Shown here one piece after another: positions 7,303 to 16,624 of a DNA stretch of 64,000 bases. The DNA comes from Bacillus sp. cl95. Lineage in GTDB: Bacteria > Bacillota > Bacilli > Bacillales > Cytobacillaceae. The notes under the pieces are model-generated. The model searched no databases, was not told the DNA's origin, and was given only the letters and a program-made list of their open reading frames with translations. How positions within the stretch are numbered: the first letter of the stretch is position 1; each line of letters starts with the position of its first letter. Made by a program: the position numbers and the translations under genes. Location: the NCBI RefSeq assembly GCF_900115925.1, contig NZ_FOYF01000006.1:124001-188000 (forward strand), written 5' to 3'.

Positions 7303-8217
7303 TTATCTTCTTTGCAATTGCACAGCAATTCCTGCGCCAACTTTAGCATTATGCTTCACAAGGGCAATATTGGCTACTAAACTCTTGCCTTCAGTAAGTT
7401 CCTTCACTTTTCCTAATAAAAATGGAGTCACTTTCTTACCCGTAATCTGCTTGATTTTAGCTTCATGCAAAGCATTTTCGATAACTTCTGTTATAAAGCT
7501 TTCTTCCAAGGCATCTTCTGTCGGAATAGGATTCGCAATGACAACCCCGCCTTTTAGCCCAAGCTCCCACTTCGTTCTTATAAGGTCTGCAGCTTCACTT
7601 ACTGAATCCACTTTGTAATTCACATGAAAAGGACTGGTCCTTGTATAAAATGCTGGCAGCACATCCGTTTCCATGCCTACAACAGGTACTCCATGAGTTT
7701 CAAGGTATTCAAGTGTTAAACCGATATCCAAAATTGATTTTGCTCCCGCACAAATTACAGCCACATTGGTTTGAGCCAGTTCCTGTAGGTCTGCAGAGAT
7801 ATCCATGGTCTTATCAGCCTCGCGATGCACACCGCCGATTCCACCTGTTACGAAGACTTCAATACCAGCAAGTTCTGCGCAGATCATCGTAGCTGCCACT
7901 GTGGTTGCTCCGTGTTTCTTTTTTGCGATTAAGTATGGAATGTCGCGTCTGCTCGCTTTTTCGATATCCTTGCTTTGGGCTAAGAATTCCAGTTCGTCAT
8001 TCGAAAGACCAATCTTAATTTTCCCATTTAGGATAGCAATGGTAGCTGGAACGGCCCCATGTGAACGAATGATGTTTTCAACTTCCTTTGCAGTTGACAC
8101 ATTTTGAGGGTATGGCATGCCATGAGATATGATGGTAGATTCTAAAGCAACAATTGGCATGTTCTCTTTTTGTGCATTTAAAACTTCATCTGAATATTGC
8201 AACCACTCGTTTAACAT
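7303..8217 (-). CDS. psuG: Pseudouridine-5'-phosphate glycosidase PsuG
   Basis: Splits pseudouridine 5'-phosphate into uracil and ribose 5-phosphate. The 304-aa protein shows the family patterns [16 protein letters not shown] near the N-terminus, [20 protein letters not shown] and [13 protein letters not shown], and ends with a [10 protein letters not shown] segment. It lies 14 bp downstream of psuK on the same strand; the two genes form a kinase-glycosidase pathway that recycles pseudouridine from RNA decay. Confidence 0.93.
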   Translation of the reverse strand: MLNEWLQYSDEVLNAQKENMPIVALESTIISHGMPYPQNVSTAKEVENIIRSHGAVPATIAILNGKIKIGLSNDELEFLAQSKDIEKASRRDIPYLIAKKKHGATTVAATMICAELAGIEVFVTGGIGGVHREADKTMDISADLQELAQTNVAVICAGAKSILDIGLTLEYLETHGVPVVGMETDVLPAFYTRTSPFHVNYKVDSVSEAADLIRTKWELGLKGGVVIANPIPTEDALEESFITEVIENALHEAKIKQITGKKVTPFLLGKVKELTEGKSLVANIALVKHNAKVGAGIAVQLQRR

Positions 8218-8231
8218 ATCTCGTCCATCTC

Positions 8232-9329
8232 CTAGCGGAAGTATTTTTTATAAGCTTCCAACAATTGTTTATGATCAAGCTCTGGGTTAACTGTTTCACC
8301 CGACTGCAAGGTTAGCATGGAGCACGTCATGCCGATTTTACATGCATCGTCTGTGTTCAACCCTTTGAGTTCTCCATAAATGATACCTGCAACAAGTGAA
8401 TCTCCAGCACCCGTTACGTCTAAGACATTGACTTCAGGTGGGAGTAATGCACCTGCTTCATTAGATTCTGTAAAATAAATAAGGCCCTTGTCACCTCTTG
8501 TGATGACGACCTTCTTAACACCTTTTTTCAAGATCATTTCAGCCGCTTTATAAAATTCACCCTCACTGTTTATCTCGGTACCAGTTAAAGCTTCCGCTTC
8601 ACCCTGATTGGCTATTAGCCACGTTACCCCATTTAAATCCTCAGGCAAATTTTTTACCTTTGGGGAAGAAACGGGAGAGATGCAAATCGGAATATTTTCT
8701 TCCTCACAGCGTCTAATGATTTTTTCTAGTACATCTGGCCGAAAGTTAGTATCTACAACTATCATTCTAGCAGACTTAAAATGACCCCATTTCTTGTCAA
8801 TAAAAGCCCAATCGACGGAATTACAAATGGACATATCTGCGAATGCCACCGCCATGGAACCTTTCTGATCCAATACGGCCGTATATGAACCTGTTGCAGC
8901 ATGATTAAACGTTTGCGTGGCCGTAATATCAGAATAAGCCTTTGTATGGTCCAGTAGCCACGCACCTTCTTTATCGTCTCCAACGACTGTAAGCAATCCC
9001 GTCTTACATCCTAATCTTCCTAAATTCTCTGCAATATTTCGAGCGACTCCGCCTGCAGACTGAGAACTTTGAGCAGGATTGGAAGTGCCATATTGCATGG
9101 TTTCCAGCACTTGAATTTTCCTATCTATATTTGCACCGCCTACACAAAGTACATCCTTTGTTTGCGGAAGCACATAAGCTCTGCCTAATAGTTTTCCTTG
9201 TTTTGTTAACGAAGAGATGTAGCCTGCAATGGCAGAGCGTGATAATCCCAATCTATCAGAGAGATCGTTTTGAGAAATAAATGGATTTTCATTGATAAGA
9301 GCTAAAATCTGAGATTCCTTTTCATTCAT
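8232..9329 (-). CDS. psuK: Pseudouridine kinase, PfkB family, with N-terminal HTH
   Basis: Phosphorylates pseudouridine for PsuG. About 60 N-terminal residues form a winged helix-turn-helix ([20 protein letters not shown], then [14 protein letters not shown]). The rest is a PfkB ribokinase fold with [16 protein letters not shown] near its start and the C-terminal signature [13 protein letters not shown] carrying the catalytic Asp. The start at 9329 (MNEKES) has GAGGAG 8 nt upstream; the ORF opens nine codons earlier. The HTH suggests self-regulation; two palindromes lie just upstream (9351-9380). Confidence 0.88.
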   Translation of the reverse strand: MNEKESQILALINENPFISQNDLSDRLGLSRSAIAGYISSLTKQGKLLGRAYVLPQTKDVLCVGGANIDRKIQVLETMQYGTSNPAQSSQSAGGVARNIAENLGRLGCKTGLLTVVGDDKEGAWLLDHTKAYSDITATQTFNHAATGSYTAVLDQKGSMAVAFADMSICNSVDWAFIDKKWGHFKSARMIVVDTNFRPDVLEKIIRRCEEENIPICISPVSSPKVKNLPEDLNGVTWLIANQGEAEALTGTEINSEGEFYKAAEMILKKGVKKVVITRGDKGLIYFTESNEAGALLPPEVNVLDVTGAGDSLVAGIIYGELKGLNTDDACKIGMTCSMLTLQSGETVNPELDHKQLLEAYKKYFR

Positions 9330-9350
9330 GTCCATTGCTCCTCGCCTTAT

Positions 9351-9394
9351 AAACATTTGTTTAAATTATAAACTTAGTTTACCAATTTTTGCAA
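9351..9394 (-). promoter_or_regulatory. Promoter and two small palindromes upstream of psuK
   Basis: On the minus strand TTGCAA (9394-9389) and TATAAT (9370-9365) are 18 bp apart. AAACATTTGTTT (9351-9362) and AAACTTAGTTT (9370-9380) are near-identical palindromes about 19 bp apart; one is downstream of the -10 and one touches it. This is a good place for a repressor, perhaps the HTH of PsuK itself. Confidence 0.5.
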
Positions 9395-9429
9395 TTGCTT
9401 ACTTTTTCATAACATTCTATAAATGAAAA

Positions 9430-9457
9430 GAGGCACTAAAGTTACCTTTAGTACCTC
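9430..9457 (-). terminator. Terminator after the LysE gene
   Basis: GAGGCACTAAAG pairs with CTTTAGTACCTC (one mismatch) around a 4-nt loop; on the minus strand it is followed by TTTTCATTT. Confidence 0.6.
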
Positions 9458-9462
9458 AAAAC

Positions 9463-10089
9463 TTAAAGGAATATCGTTTTAATAGCTTGATATCCAAAAT
9501 AGATACCGAATCCAATGAGCGTTACTCCTGAAATCATGGAAATGAACTTCAAAATGCCTTTATGTAAAAATCTCCGAAAACTGCTTGATACGGCGGCCAT
9601 CCAAATATCCCAAGTAACAAGGCCGATAAAAATGGCGCAACTGTACAAAATCAATTTACTATTGCCAACAGTAGCTGCAGTTTTAGCCAGAACAGCACCA
9701 TAAATCCCCAGCCAAAATAAGATAGTCAACGGATTAGACAATGACATAAAGAATCCATATAGGAATGCCTGCCATAGCGGTTCAGGCTTCCGATTTTCTT
9801 TCAATTCCAATTTACCTGCCCCTGCCAAACCTTCAATCCCTGTATAAATAAGAATAAAGGCACCAAATGACCAAAGAAATGACTTCATGAAAGGTGTATC
9901 GATAAATTGGACGATACCAATATATACAATCAGCATGTAAATGGCGTCAGCGAAGATGGCTCCGACTCCCAATATCCAAGCATGAAAAAAGCCGAATTTA
10001 ATCCCCCTGTCAATTTGGGCAGCATTGATTGGTCCGATTGGTGCTGCCAGGGATAGTCCCAACAAGATATAACTAACAAATATACTCAT
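9463..10089 (-). CDS. LysE/RhtB-family amino-acid exporter
   Basis: A 208-aa membrane protein with six predicted helices and the LysE-family N-terminal signature GLSLAAPIGPINAAQIDRGI plus ...SLSNPLTILFWLGIY. It likely exports an amino acid or related metabolite; the substrate cannot be read from sequence. It starts ATG, with AAAGGAGTG upstream. A monocistronic gene, with a hairpin terminator just after the stop. The 230 bp upstream of it holds nothing I can identify. Confidence 0.85.
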   Translation of the reverse strand: MSIFVSYILLGLSLAAPIGPINAAQIDRGIKFGFFHAWILGVGAIFADAIYMLIVYIGIVQFIDTPFMKSFLWSFGAFILIYTGIEGLAGAGKLELKENRKPEPLWQAFLYGFFMSLSNPLTILFWLGIYGAVLAKTAATVGNSKLILYSCAIFIGLVTWDIWMAAVSSSFRRFLHKGILKFISMISGVTLIGFGIYFGYQAIKTIFL

Positions 10090-10317
10090 TCAGGAATTTC
10101 ACTCCTTTGCAAAATAGAAAGCCTGTCTAATGATTTCTATTCAGCAAAAAGCGAAAGTACAACCCCTACAAGAAAGAAACTTTACTCAATGGTCGGTTTT
10201 CTAGTTCTCCATATGAGGGATTAAGATTATTTTTATTTTTCAAAGCTTATGATAATTACCTATAAAATAACAGATAATATAATTACATCCAAAAATGATT
10301 TTGGGGGCTTAGCACGA

Positions 10318-10827
10318 ATGTACTTACTTTTAGTTGTGGCGGTATATATTTTTTTTGCAAAGTATTTTGTAGATTGGAAAAGATGGGAAGAGTATTACCC
10401 GACCATTCTATACTTTATCGTATGCAATCTTACATATAATTTTGTTTTTTATGATCATACGCTCTGGATGTATAAGGCCAAATCCGGATGGCTTAATCAT
10501 ACAATTATTGACCTTGTATTTTCCTATTTTATTATCCCGGTGATAATCATGATTTATCTGCGTTTTTTTCCAACAGGGCGTAGAAAATACATATATCTAG
10601 TTGCTTGGATTGCTTATTTTTCTGTGATTGAATGGCTCTTTGCAAAAAAGGGACTTTTTGTTTATGAAAATGGATGGAATCTAAAATGGTCCATCATGTT
10701 TAATATCATCATGTTCACTCTCTTAAGGGTGCACTTTAAGAAGCCAATCTTAGCTTTAGCCCTTTCTTTCCCAATCATTGTTGTCTTACTGATTTTCTTC
10801 CATCCACCTTTTAGTCATTTAAAATAA
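10318..10827 (+). CDS. CBO0543-like integral membrane protein
   Basis: A 169-aa protein with five or six hydrophobic helices and conserved-looking aromatic/charged spots (DWKRWEEYYP, YENGWNLKWSI). It resembles the CBO0543 family of Firmicutes membrane proteins, whose function is unknown. The start at 10318 is preferred because GGGGGC lies 8 nt upstream; the frame opens 23 codons earlier without a ribosome site. A 31-aa membrane peptide gene follows after 18 bp. Confidence 0.65.
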   Translation: MYLLLVVAVYIFFAKYFVDWKRWEEYYPTILYFIVCNLTYNFVFYDHTLWMYKAKSGWLNHTIIDLVFSYFIIPVIIMIYLRFFPTGRRKYIYLVAWIAYFSVIEWLFAKKGLFVYENGWNLKWSIMFNIIMFTLLRVHFKKPILALALSFPIIVVLLIFFHPPFSHLK

Positions 10828-10845
10828 ATAAGGGTGTTGATTTTA

Positions 10846-10941
10846 ATGTTTGAAAGTCATTTTTCCACCCCTCTTTTCATGATAATACTCTTCATTATCT
10901 ATGCCTTGATGGCAATTTACTTGTGGAAAATAAAAAAATAG
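10846..10941 (+). CDS. 31-aa single-span membrane peptide
   Basis: An ATG behind AGGGTG opens a 31-codon frame ending TAG. The product is one hydrophobic helix (PLFMIILFIIYALMAIYLW) capped by KIKK, which predicts a lysine-rich cytoplasmic end. It sits 18 bp after the CBO0543-like gene on the same strand and may be co-transcribed. No function is known to me. Confidence 0.5.
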   Translation: MFESHFSTPLFMIILFIIYALMAIYLWKIKK

Positions 10942-10992
10942 AGACCCTGACATGATTAGTCAGAATCTCATAACTGAAAATATAGAAAAAAA

Positions 10993-11166
10993 TTAATGGA
11001 GACCAGTACCATCCCTAAGAAGACGATACTCATTTAGAAGCGCGTCCAATTCTTGACTGCATTGAACAACATAAGAACTCGTATAGCCATGCTGATGGGC
11101 AAGATTAATCATGGAATGCCTTTTTTCTTCTATTTGGGAAATGAGGTTATCCATATGAAAATCCAT
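10993..11166 (-). CDS. Spo0E-like aspartyl-phosphate phosphatase
   Basis: A 57-aa protein starting ATG behind AAAAAGGAGAG. It shows the Spo0E-family layout: a short helix (DNLISQIEEKRHSMINLAHQ), a turn, and the signature SQELDALLNEY. Members of this family dephosphorylate Spo0A~P and so hold back sporulation. It stands alone, with no operon partner. The overlapping plus-strand frame at 11053-11256 is a shadow. Confidence 0.85.
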   Translation of the reverse strand: MDFHMDNLISQIEEKRHSMINLAHQHGYTSSYVVQCSQELDALLNEYRLLRDGTGLH

Positions 11167-11302
11167 GAGTTTCTCTCCTTTTTAAAAAGTGGTAAATATG
11201 AGCTCCGTAATGTTAAAGTTTTTTCCATTTATCCAACAAGTAAAACATATTTCTAGATATAACATCTTCTATTAAGAATGCACTTTTTCCTCTTTGAAAA
11301 TC

Positions 11303-11431
11303 CTAGAAGATAACGACATCGGTCTTCCTAGGTATCCTTGTGAATGCTTGATTCCCAGTTTTCATCGCTGTTTCAAGGTCTTCTAGTGTTTCATTTACTG
11401 CAAGAATAATTCCATCGATTGTGATTTTCAT
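11303..11431 (-). CDS. 42-aa hypothetical protein
   Basis: ATG behind ATGGAGGAAGC, ending TAG; the product begins MKITIDGIILAVNETLEDLE and ends RKTDVVIF. A strong ribosome site and balanced composition support a real gene. It is probably a small alpha/beta protein; I know no function. Confidence 0.5.
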   Translation of the reverse strand: MKITIDGIILAVNETLEDLETAMKTGNQAFTRIPRKTDVVIF

Positions 11432-11652
11432 GTTGCTTCCTCCATTCATGCCCCATAATTTGAAATTTATACTTTAAGTAGTCGACCATTCCTATTTTCA
11501 TAAGACAATCTTACTCAACCGTTAAACTTTATTTCCTTAAAAAACTAGTCATTTCGAATTAGTTTAGTTAGTGAGCAAGAAGAAGTCTAACTGTTAAAAA
11601 AAGTAAATAAGGGAATACTATTTAGTAGTTTTGGTTGAAAAGAGGTTTAAAA

Positions 11653-12663
11653 GTGGCTAATCAATTACATTCCTTATTTATTAGACTCCCATTAATCATG
11701 AGGATTTTTACAATCACAGTACTTTTCCTCTTCCTATTTGGAATTATCATTCATTTTTTGGAACCAGCGACATTCCCAAATGTAACTGATGGAATTTGGT
11801 GGGCCATTGTTACGGCGACTTCTGTAGGGTATGGGGACTTTGTTCCTCAAACGTTGCCTGGAAGGATTGCTGCCGTCCTCCTTATCATGCTCGGTGCGGG
11901 CTTTGTTACTTCTTACTTTTCGACTCTTGCAGCTTCCACGGTAACAAAACAAAATTCATTTTTTGTCGGTAAAAGCACCTACAAGGAAAAGGGACACTAC
12001 ATCATAATCGGCTGGAACGAACGATCTAAGGAAGTAATTTCCAACCTTTTAAATTTTATGCCTCCAGTGAAGATTGTTCTTGTTGATGATACACTCAATG
12101 CAAATCCACTTCCATTTAAGCACGTCCATTTTATAAAAGGAAAAGCACATCTTGATGAAACAATGATGCGTTGTAACATTCAGGAAGCACGAAAAGTTTT
12201 AATTACAGCTGATCCCAACAAAGATGAATTACAAGCAGATATGAATAGTATTCTGACCCTACTTTCCATTAAGGGCATAGCTCCTGGGGTTCCTTGCATA
12301 GTGGAAATCCTCACAAAAGATCAGGTTATTAACGCAAAACGTGCAGGTGCTGATGAAATCATTCAAACAAACAATTTCATCAGTGTTTTCATGCTTAATA
12401 GCCTTGACTCCTCAGTCAGTCATGGTTTGATTCAAGAGGTGTTTGAACATTTACGAAGTCGTGAATTACAAGTCATCCCTTCAGATGACTCGGTCATAGC
12501 CTGCAATTTCTCTGAAGCAAGTAATGTCTTGCTTTTACGAGGCTTACTTTTACTTGGGTTAAAAAAAGGGGAGAACATTATCGTTCATCCCCCTCATCAT
12601 ATGTTAATTGAAATTGGTGATTTTCTGATTACAATGAACGCTTCTAATCACCCAATAGAATAG
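11653..12663 (+). CDS. yugO: Potassium channel with RCK/TrkA-N domain (YugO)
   Basis: A 336-aa two-helix K+ channel: hydrophobic segments around residues 15-40 and 72-95, the selectivity filter TATSVGYGDF at about 54-63, then a cytoplasmic Rossmann-type TrkA-N domain (YIIIGWNERSKEVI, about 115 onward). YugO mediates K+ efflux linked to biofilm electrical signalling in B. subtilis. The GTG start at 11653 has AGAGG well placed; the frame opens at a TTG six codons earlier. Its 3' end overlaps yugN by 20 bp, convergently. Confidence 0.9.
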   Translation: MANQLHSLFIRLPLIMRIFTITVLFLFLFGIIIHFLEPATFPNVTDGIWWAIVTATSVGYGDFVPQTLPGRIAAVLLIMLGAGFVTSYFSTLAASTVTKQNSFFVGKSTYKEKGHYIIIGWNERSKEVISNLLNFMPPVKIVLVDDTLNANPLPFKHVHFIKGKAHLDETMMRCNIQEARKVLITADPNKDELQADMNSILTLLSIKGIAPGVPCIVEILTKDQVINAKRAGADEIIQTNNFISVFMLNSLDSSVSHGLIQEVFEHLRSRELQVIPSDDSVIACNFSEASNVLLLRGLLLLGLKKGENIIVHPPHHMLIEIGDFLITMNASNHPIE

Positions 12664-13051
12664 ATTCAAGTTCCGTTACTAACGCCTTTCCTGTATCAAT
12701 GTATTTTAGCGGAAAACTCGCATCCTTATCAACAGGCTCCTGAAATTGATTGAACGATGCTGAAAGGTTCCCAATTTCGGCATGATCGTCAATGCCTCGT
12801 TGATACTTATGCGATAACAGGAAAGGCCTTTCTAAAGCTACTGTACAATTTCTAGCATCAAGCTGACCATCAATGGCTCTAAACGGGACTCTGAGGTATT
12901 GATAACCAACTTGATCATCTATTTTATAATCAAAATAGCCGTGATCATATTCCCAGTTTCCTCCAATCTCATATCCGATTGGCTTTAATTTTTGTTCAAG
13001 CTTAAACAAGTCAAACTGTTGATTTTCAAGTCTTGACGTAATCTTAAACAT
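12644..13051 (-). CDS. yugN: YugN-like protein
   Basis: A 135-aa soluble protein with the YugN-family core GGNWEYDHGYFDYKIDD, YLRVPFRAIDGQLD and the C-terminal DTGKALVTELESILLG. The function is unknown. It starts ATG behind GAGGGTG. Its place beside yugO and near pgi matches B. subtilis. Convergent with yugO with a short overlap of coding ends, which leaves no room for a normal terminator between them. Confidence 0.85.
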   Translation of the reverse strand: MFKITSRLENQQFDLFKLEQKLKPIGYEIGGNWEYDHGYFDYKIDDQVGYQYLRVPFRAIDGQLDARNCTVALERPFLLSHKYQRGIDDHAEIGNLSASFNQFQEPVDKDASFPLKYIDTGKALVTELESILLGD

Positions 13052-13156
13052 CGTTTCACCCTCATTTCAGCATTTTTTATTAGTATTTCCTAAAGAGTGA
13101 TTTTCATGATATAAAGCTCAATCGGCCTTAATTGTGCTGGAGCAAAGCAGAAAAAC

Positions 13157-13192
13157 GAAAGAGCTGACTCATAATTTTGAGTCAGCTCTTTC
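13157..13192. terminator. Strong hairpin between pgi and yugN
   Basis: GAAAGAGCTGACTC pairs perfectly with GAGTCAGCTCTTTC around an 8-nt loop; on the minus strand it is followed by GTTTTTCTG. Likely the terminator of the pgi transcript reading left. Confidence 0.8.
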
Positions 13193-13242
13193 GTATTTTA
13201 TTTCAGATAAGAATGTATAGTATATAAATTTAACAGAGATAA

Positions 13243-13450
13243 CTGTCTAGCTCCAGCGCCCAGCCCCTCGGGGTTGTTTCCTAAAGCCGAAACAACCTTG
13301 GTCATAAGCCAAATCGCTCCAGAAATCAGGACAAGGAACGCTTCGAAAGCATCATCATCGCACGAAGAAAAGGCGATAGCCTTTTCGAGGATGAACTGCG
13401 CGCTTCGTCTTATGCCTGTCGGGGCTAATCAGGGCGCTTGCGCTTTTCTT
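13243..13450 (-). repeat. GC-rich long-hairpin element, family 2, copy 2 (with two nested cassettes)
   Basis: The reverse complement aligns end to end with the copy at 7156-7273 but carries two extra pieces: a 56-nt cassette (13332-13387) at the tip of the main hairpin, and a hairpin of about 26 nt near 13271-13297 (TTGTTTC/GAAACAA) in one arm. The element touches the pgi stop codon, as copy 1 touches that of sugE. Confidence 0.85.
13328..13391 (-). repeat. Nested 56-nt cassette flanked by TCCT repeats
   Basis: On the minus strand TCCT (13391-13388) is followed by a 56-nt cassette containing the hairpin AAAAGGC/GCCTTTT, then a second TCCT (13331-13328). Copy 1 of the host element has a single TCCT at this point. 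The first 31 nt match the cassette at 56903-56959 except for two bases. Confidence 0.8.
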
Positions 13451-14795
13451 ATAAGCGTTTTTCTAGCTCGGCTTTCTTTTCTTCGAATCCTGGCTTACCA
13501 AGTAATGCAAACATGTTCACTTTATATGCTTCTACACCTGGTTGGTCAAACGGATTTACTCCGAGTAAATAGCCGCTCATCGCACAAGCTTTTTCAAAGA
13601 AATACACTAAGTATCCGAATGTGTACTCGTCCATAGAAGGAATGGAAACGACCAAGTTAGGTACTCCTCCGTCCATATGAGCCAGCATTGTACCTTCGAA
13701 GGCCTTGTTGTTCACAAAATCAACTGTTTGACCAGCAAGATAATTTAATCCATCTAAATCGCTAGCCGCTTCTTCAATCACTAGTTCATGACGAGGTTTT
13801 TCGACCTTGATGATGGTTTCAAATAAATCTCTTCTTCCTTCTTGTACATATTGTCCTAATGAATGAAGGTCTGTAGAGAAGTTGGCTGAAGAAGGGAAAA
13901 TTCCTTTTTGATCTTTTCCTTCACTTTCACCAAACAATTGCTTCCACCATTCAGAGAAATATTGAAGACCTGGTTCATAGTTAATCAACATTTCAATGGT
14001 CTTGCCCTTATTATATAATGCATTTCTTACGGCAGCATATTGATAGGCAGCATTTTCTTCAAGCTCTGACTGCCCGAAATCTTCTTGTGCCTTTGCAGCA
14101 CCATTCATCATTTCCTCGATGTTTGCTCCGCTTACTGCGATCGGCAATAAACCAACTGCTGTAAGGACAGAATAACGGCCTCCGACATCGTCCGGAATGA
14201 TAAACGACTCGTATCCCTCTTCAGATGCAAGAGTCTTTAGTGCCCCTCTTGCTTTGTCTGTCGTTGCGTAAATACGCTTACGTGCCTCTTCAACTCCATA
14301 CTTCTCTTCAAGAAGTTTGCGGAAGATACGGAAAGCAATTGCTGGCTCAGTTGTCGTTCCCGATTTAGAAATGACGTTAATGGAGAAATCTTTGCCTTCT
14401 AATAAATCCATTGCATCCTTCAAATAAGTTGAGCTGATGTTATTTCCAATAAAAATAACCTGTGGTGTTTTGCGTTGTTCTTTTGTAATAGCATTATAGA
14501 AGCTATGTTGAAGCATTTCTATGGCAGCACGAGCTCCTAGATACGATCCGCCGATTCCCACAACAAGCAAAATATCGGAATCCGATTTTATTTTTTCTGC
14601 CGCCTTTTGGATTCTAGAGAATTCCTCACGGTCGTATTCTGATGGGAGATCAATCCAACCTAAGAAGTCATTTCCTGCCCCTGTTTTTTCATGTAGAGAA
14701 TGATGGGCTACTTTTACAGCATCGCGCAAGTATGTAAGTTCGTGTTCACCAAAAAAAGTAAGTGCCTTTGAGTAATCAAAACGAACATGTGTCAT
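13449..14795 (-). CDS. pgi: Glucose-6-phosphate isomerase
   Basis: Interconverts glucose 6-phosphate and fructose 6-phosphate. A 448-aa Pgi of Bacillus length, with [18 protein letters not shown], the [16 protein letters not shown] sugar-phosphate site, [14 protein letters not shown] and the C-terminal [11 protein letters not shown] containing the conserved Lys/Gln region. The start at 14795 (MTHVRF) follows AAGGAGGATC; 26 extra in-frame codons upstream lack a ribosome site. A GC-rich repeat abuts the stop codon. Confidence 0.96.
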   Translation of the reverse strand: MTHVRFDYSKALTFFGEHELTYLRDAVKVAHHSLHEKTGAGNDFLGWIDLPSEYDREEFSRIQKAAEKIKSDSDILLVVGIGGSYLGARAAIEMLQHSFYNAITKEQRKTPQVIFIGNNISSTYLKDAMDLLEGKDFSINVISKSGTTTEPAIAFRIFRKLLEEKYGVEEARKRIYATTDKARGALKTLASEEGYESFIIPDDVGGRYSVLTAVGLLPIAVSGANIEEMMNGAAKAQEDFGQSELEENAAYQYAAVRNALYNKGKTIEMLINYEPGLQYFSEWWKQLFGESEGKDQKGIFPSSANFSTDLHSLGQYVQEGRRDLFETIIKVEKPRHELVIEEAASDLDGLNYLAGQTVDFVNNKAFEGTMLAHMDGGVPNLVVSIPSMDEYTFGYLVYFFEKACAMSGYLLGVNPFDQPGVEAYKVNMFALLGKPGFEEKKAELEKRL

Positions 14796-14987
14796 GTGTT
14801 GATCCTCCTTAATTTTATTTTCAATAATCACTTTAACGGTTGCGAGCGTCTTTATCAAGAAAGTACCCACCATGTAAGCGTGTCCAATTTCGATATTTTT
14901 CTTACATTTTGAAAAAAACGCTAAAACGACCAGTGATATTCGACAAATTTTAGAGCACCTCGAAGCAAACGAATGCGTTTATAAAAA

Positions 14988-15015
14988 GAATCCGGAATAT
15001 ATTATTTCCGGATTC
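14988..15015 (-). terminator. Terminator of yugJ
   Basis: GAATCCGGAA and TTCCGGATTC form a perfect 10-bp stem with an 8-nt loop, followed on the minus strand by TTTTTAT, 12 bp after the yugJ stop. The rest of 14796-14987 shows nothing else. Confidence 0.85.
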
Positions 15016-15026
15016 TTTTTATTTTC

Positions 15027-16190
15027 TTATAAAGAAGCTTTTAAAATAGCCATGACGTCTTCACGGTTTAACTTGTTAAAGTTACCGAATTCTCCATTCG
15101 CCATTGCACGATCAGCCATCAAATCAAGTTTGCTTTCATCGATATCGTAATCTGCAAGTCGGGTTGGAGAGCCTAAACTTGTCCAGAATGCACGAAGTTT
15201 GCCGATGCCTTCAAGACCAACTTCTTCGTCTGTCTTCCCAGTCGGGTCAACATTAAACACTCTAACAGCAAGCTGCTTAAAGCGAGCTGGCATAACTTTT
15301 AAGTTATGCTTCATCCAATTTGGGAAAAGTATAGCCAGTCCGCCTGCATGAGGGATATCATATACAGCCGAAACCGCATGTTCAATATTATGAGTTGCCC
15401 AATCACCGCGGTATCCCATTTGCAACATTCCATTCAATGCAATTGTCCCATTATATAAGATCGTTTCACGGTAATCATAATTTTCAAGATCCTCTAGAAG
15501 CTTAGGAGCTGTTTCGATAACCGTAGTAAGAACGGCTTCACACATACGATCTTGCAAAGGAGTATTTTCAACTTGATGGAAATATTGCTCCATTACATGA
15601 GTCATCATATCGACAATTCCATAAATGGTCTGATCTCTTGGTACAGTAAATGTATTCTTTGGGTCAAGAATCGAAAACTTTGGAAATACTGCAGGGCTTC
15701 CCCAACCGTATTTTTCATTTGTTTCCCAGTTCGTGATGACAGAACCAGAATTCATCTCAGATCCTGTCGCAGCTAAAGTTAGAATCGTTCCAAAAGGTAG
15801 GGCAGTATTCACCATTGCCTTTTTTGTAACTATATCCCAAGCGTCTCCATCGTATAGAGCTCCTGCTGAAATCAACTTTGTACAATCGATTACGCTCCCT
15901 CCACCTACAGCAAGAAGGAAATCGATATTTTCCTTTTTACACAGTTCCACGCCTTTTCGTGCAGTAGATATACGAGGATTAGGTTCGACTCCAGCTAATT
16001 CAAACACTTCAATGTCCAGCTCTTGGAGTTCAGACATTACTGCATCATATAAACCACTACGTTTTATACTTCCGCCACCATACACAACCAATACTTTCTT
16101 TCCGTATTTAGGAATTTCAGTTCTAAGCTGACTTAATTGGTCACTACCGAAAATCAACTTTGTAGGGTTCCAATATGTAAAGCTTTGCAT
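15027..16190 (-). CDS. yugJ: Iron-dependent alcohol dehydrogenase (YugJ-like)
   Basis: A 387-aa iron-containing alcohol dehydrogenase, annotated in Bacillus as an NAD(P)H-dependent butanol dehydrogenase. NAD-binding GGGS ([24 protein letters not shown]), then the metal-binding His region ([23 protein letters not shown]). Length and sequence match YugJ. The start at 16190 (MQSFTYWNP) has GGGAGG upstream; two other ATGs lie 3 and 2 codons before. The natural substrate is not known from sequence. Confidence 0.9.
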   Translation of the reverse strand: MQSFTYWNPTKLIFGSDQLSQLRTEIPKYGKKVLVVYGGGSIKRSGLYDAVMSELQELDIEVFELAGVEPNPRISTARKGVELCKKENIDFLLAVGGGSVIDCTKLISAGALYDGDAWDIVTKKAMVNTALPFGTILTLAATGSEMNSGSVITNWETNEKYGWGSPAVFPKFSILDPKNTFTVPRDQTIYGIVDMMTHVMEQYFHQVENTPLQDRMCEAVLTTVIETAPKLLEDLENYDYRETILYNGTIALNGMLQMGYRGDWATHNIEHAVSAVYDIPHAGGLAILFPNWMKHNLKVMPARFKQLAVRVFNVDPTGKTDEEVGLEGIGKLRAFWTSLGSPTRLADYDIDESKLDLMADRAMANGEFGNFNKLNREDVMAILKASL

Positions 16191-16333
16191 ATTCATCATC
16201 CTCCCATTTTATAGCATGTCTATTATTGATTATTTTCCCCCCTTTTGCAAAAAAGAAGGCTTAAAAATACGTGAATAATTGAATAAAGATTGCACAAAAT
16301 AAATACGAATCCCTAACTTAAGGAGGAATCACA

Positions 16334-16567
16334 GTGAGTACAATTCAAAGAATTGCATTAGTGCTTACAATAATCGGCGCAATAAACTGGGGCCTGATTG
16401 GATTTTTTCAATTTGACTTAGTAGCCAATATCTTTGGCGGTCAGGATTCTGCAATAGCCAGAATTATTTATGGCTTAGTGGGTATCGCCGGTTTGATTAA
16501 TTTAGGACTACTCTTCGTTCCAAATGAAGAGCATGAAAGATCTCCTGAAACAAAACCAACTCGGTAG
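16334..16567 (+). CDS. yuzA: DUF378 small membrane protein YuzA
   Basis: A 77-aa protein with two membrane helices (IALVLTIIGAINWGLIGFF and ARIIYGLVGIAGLINLGLL) and the DUF378 hallmark INWGLIGF. The function is unknown. GTG start behind AAGGAGGAATCAC. It is divergent from yugJ and ends in a clear terminator. Confidence 0.88.
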   Translation: MSTIQRIALVLTIIGAINWGLIGFFQFDLVANIFGGQDSAIARIIYGLVGIAGLINLGLLFVPNEEHERSPETKPTR

Positions 16568-16590
16568 TTTCAATTTATATACAACAAAAA

Positions 16591-16618
16591 AACCTTGCAG
16601 TTACTGCAAGGTTTTTTT
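16591..16618 (+). terminator. Terminator of yuzA
   Basis: AACCTTGCAG/CTGCAAGGTT stem, 3-nt loop, then a run of seven T. Confidence 0.9.
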
Positions 16619-16624
16619 GCGTTA

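Noticed and set aside
11053-11256. Plus-strand 67-aa ORF
   Set aside because: Antisense shadow of the Spo0E-like gene at 10993-11166, which has a ribosome site and family motif.
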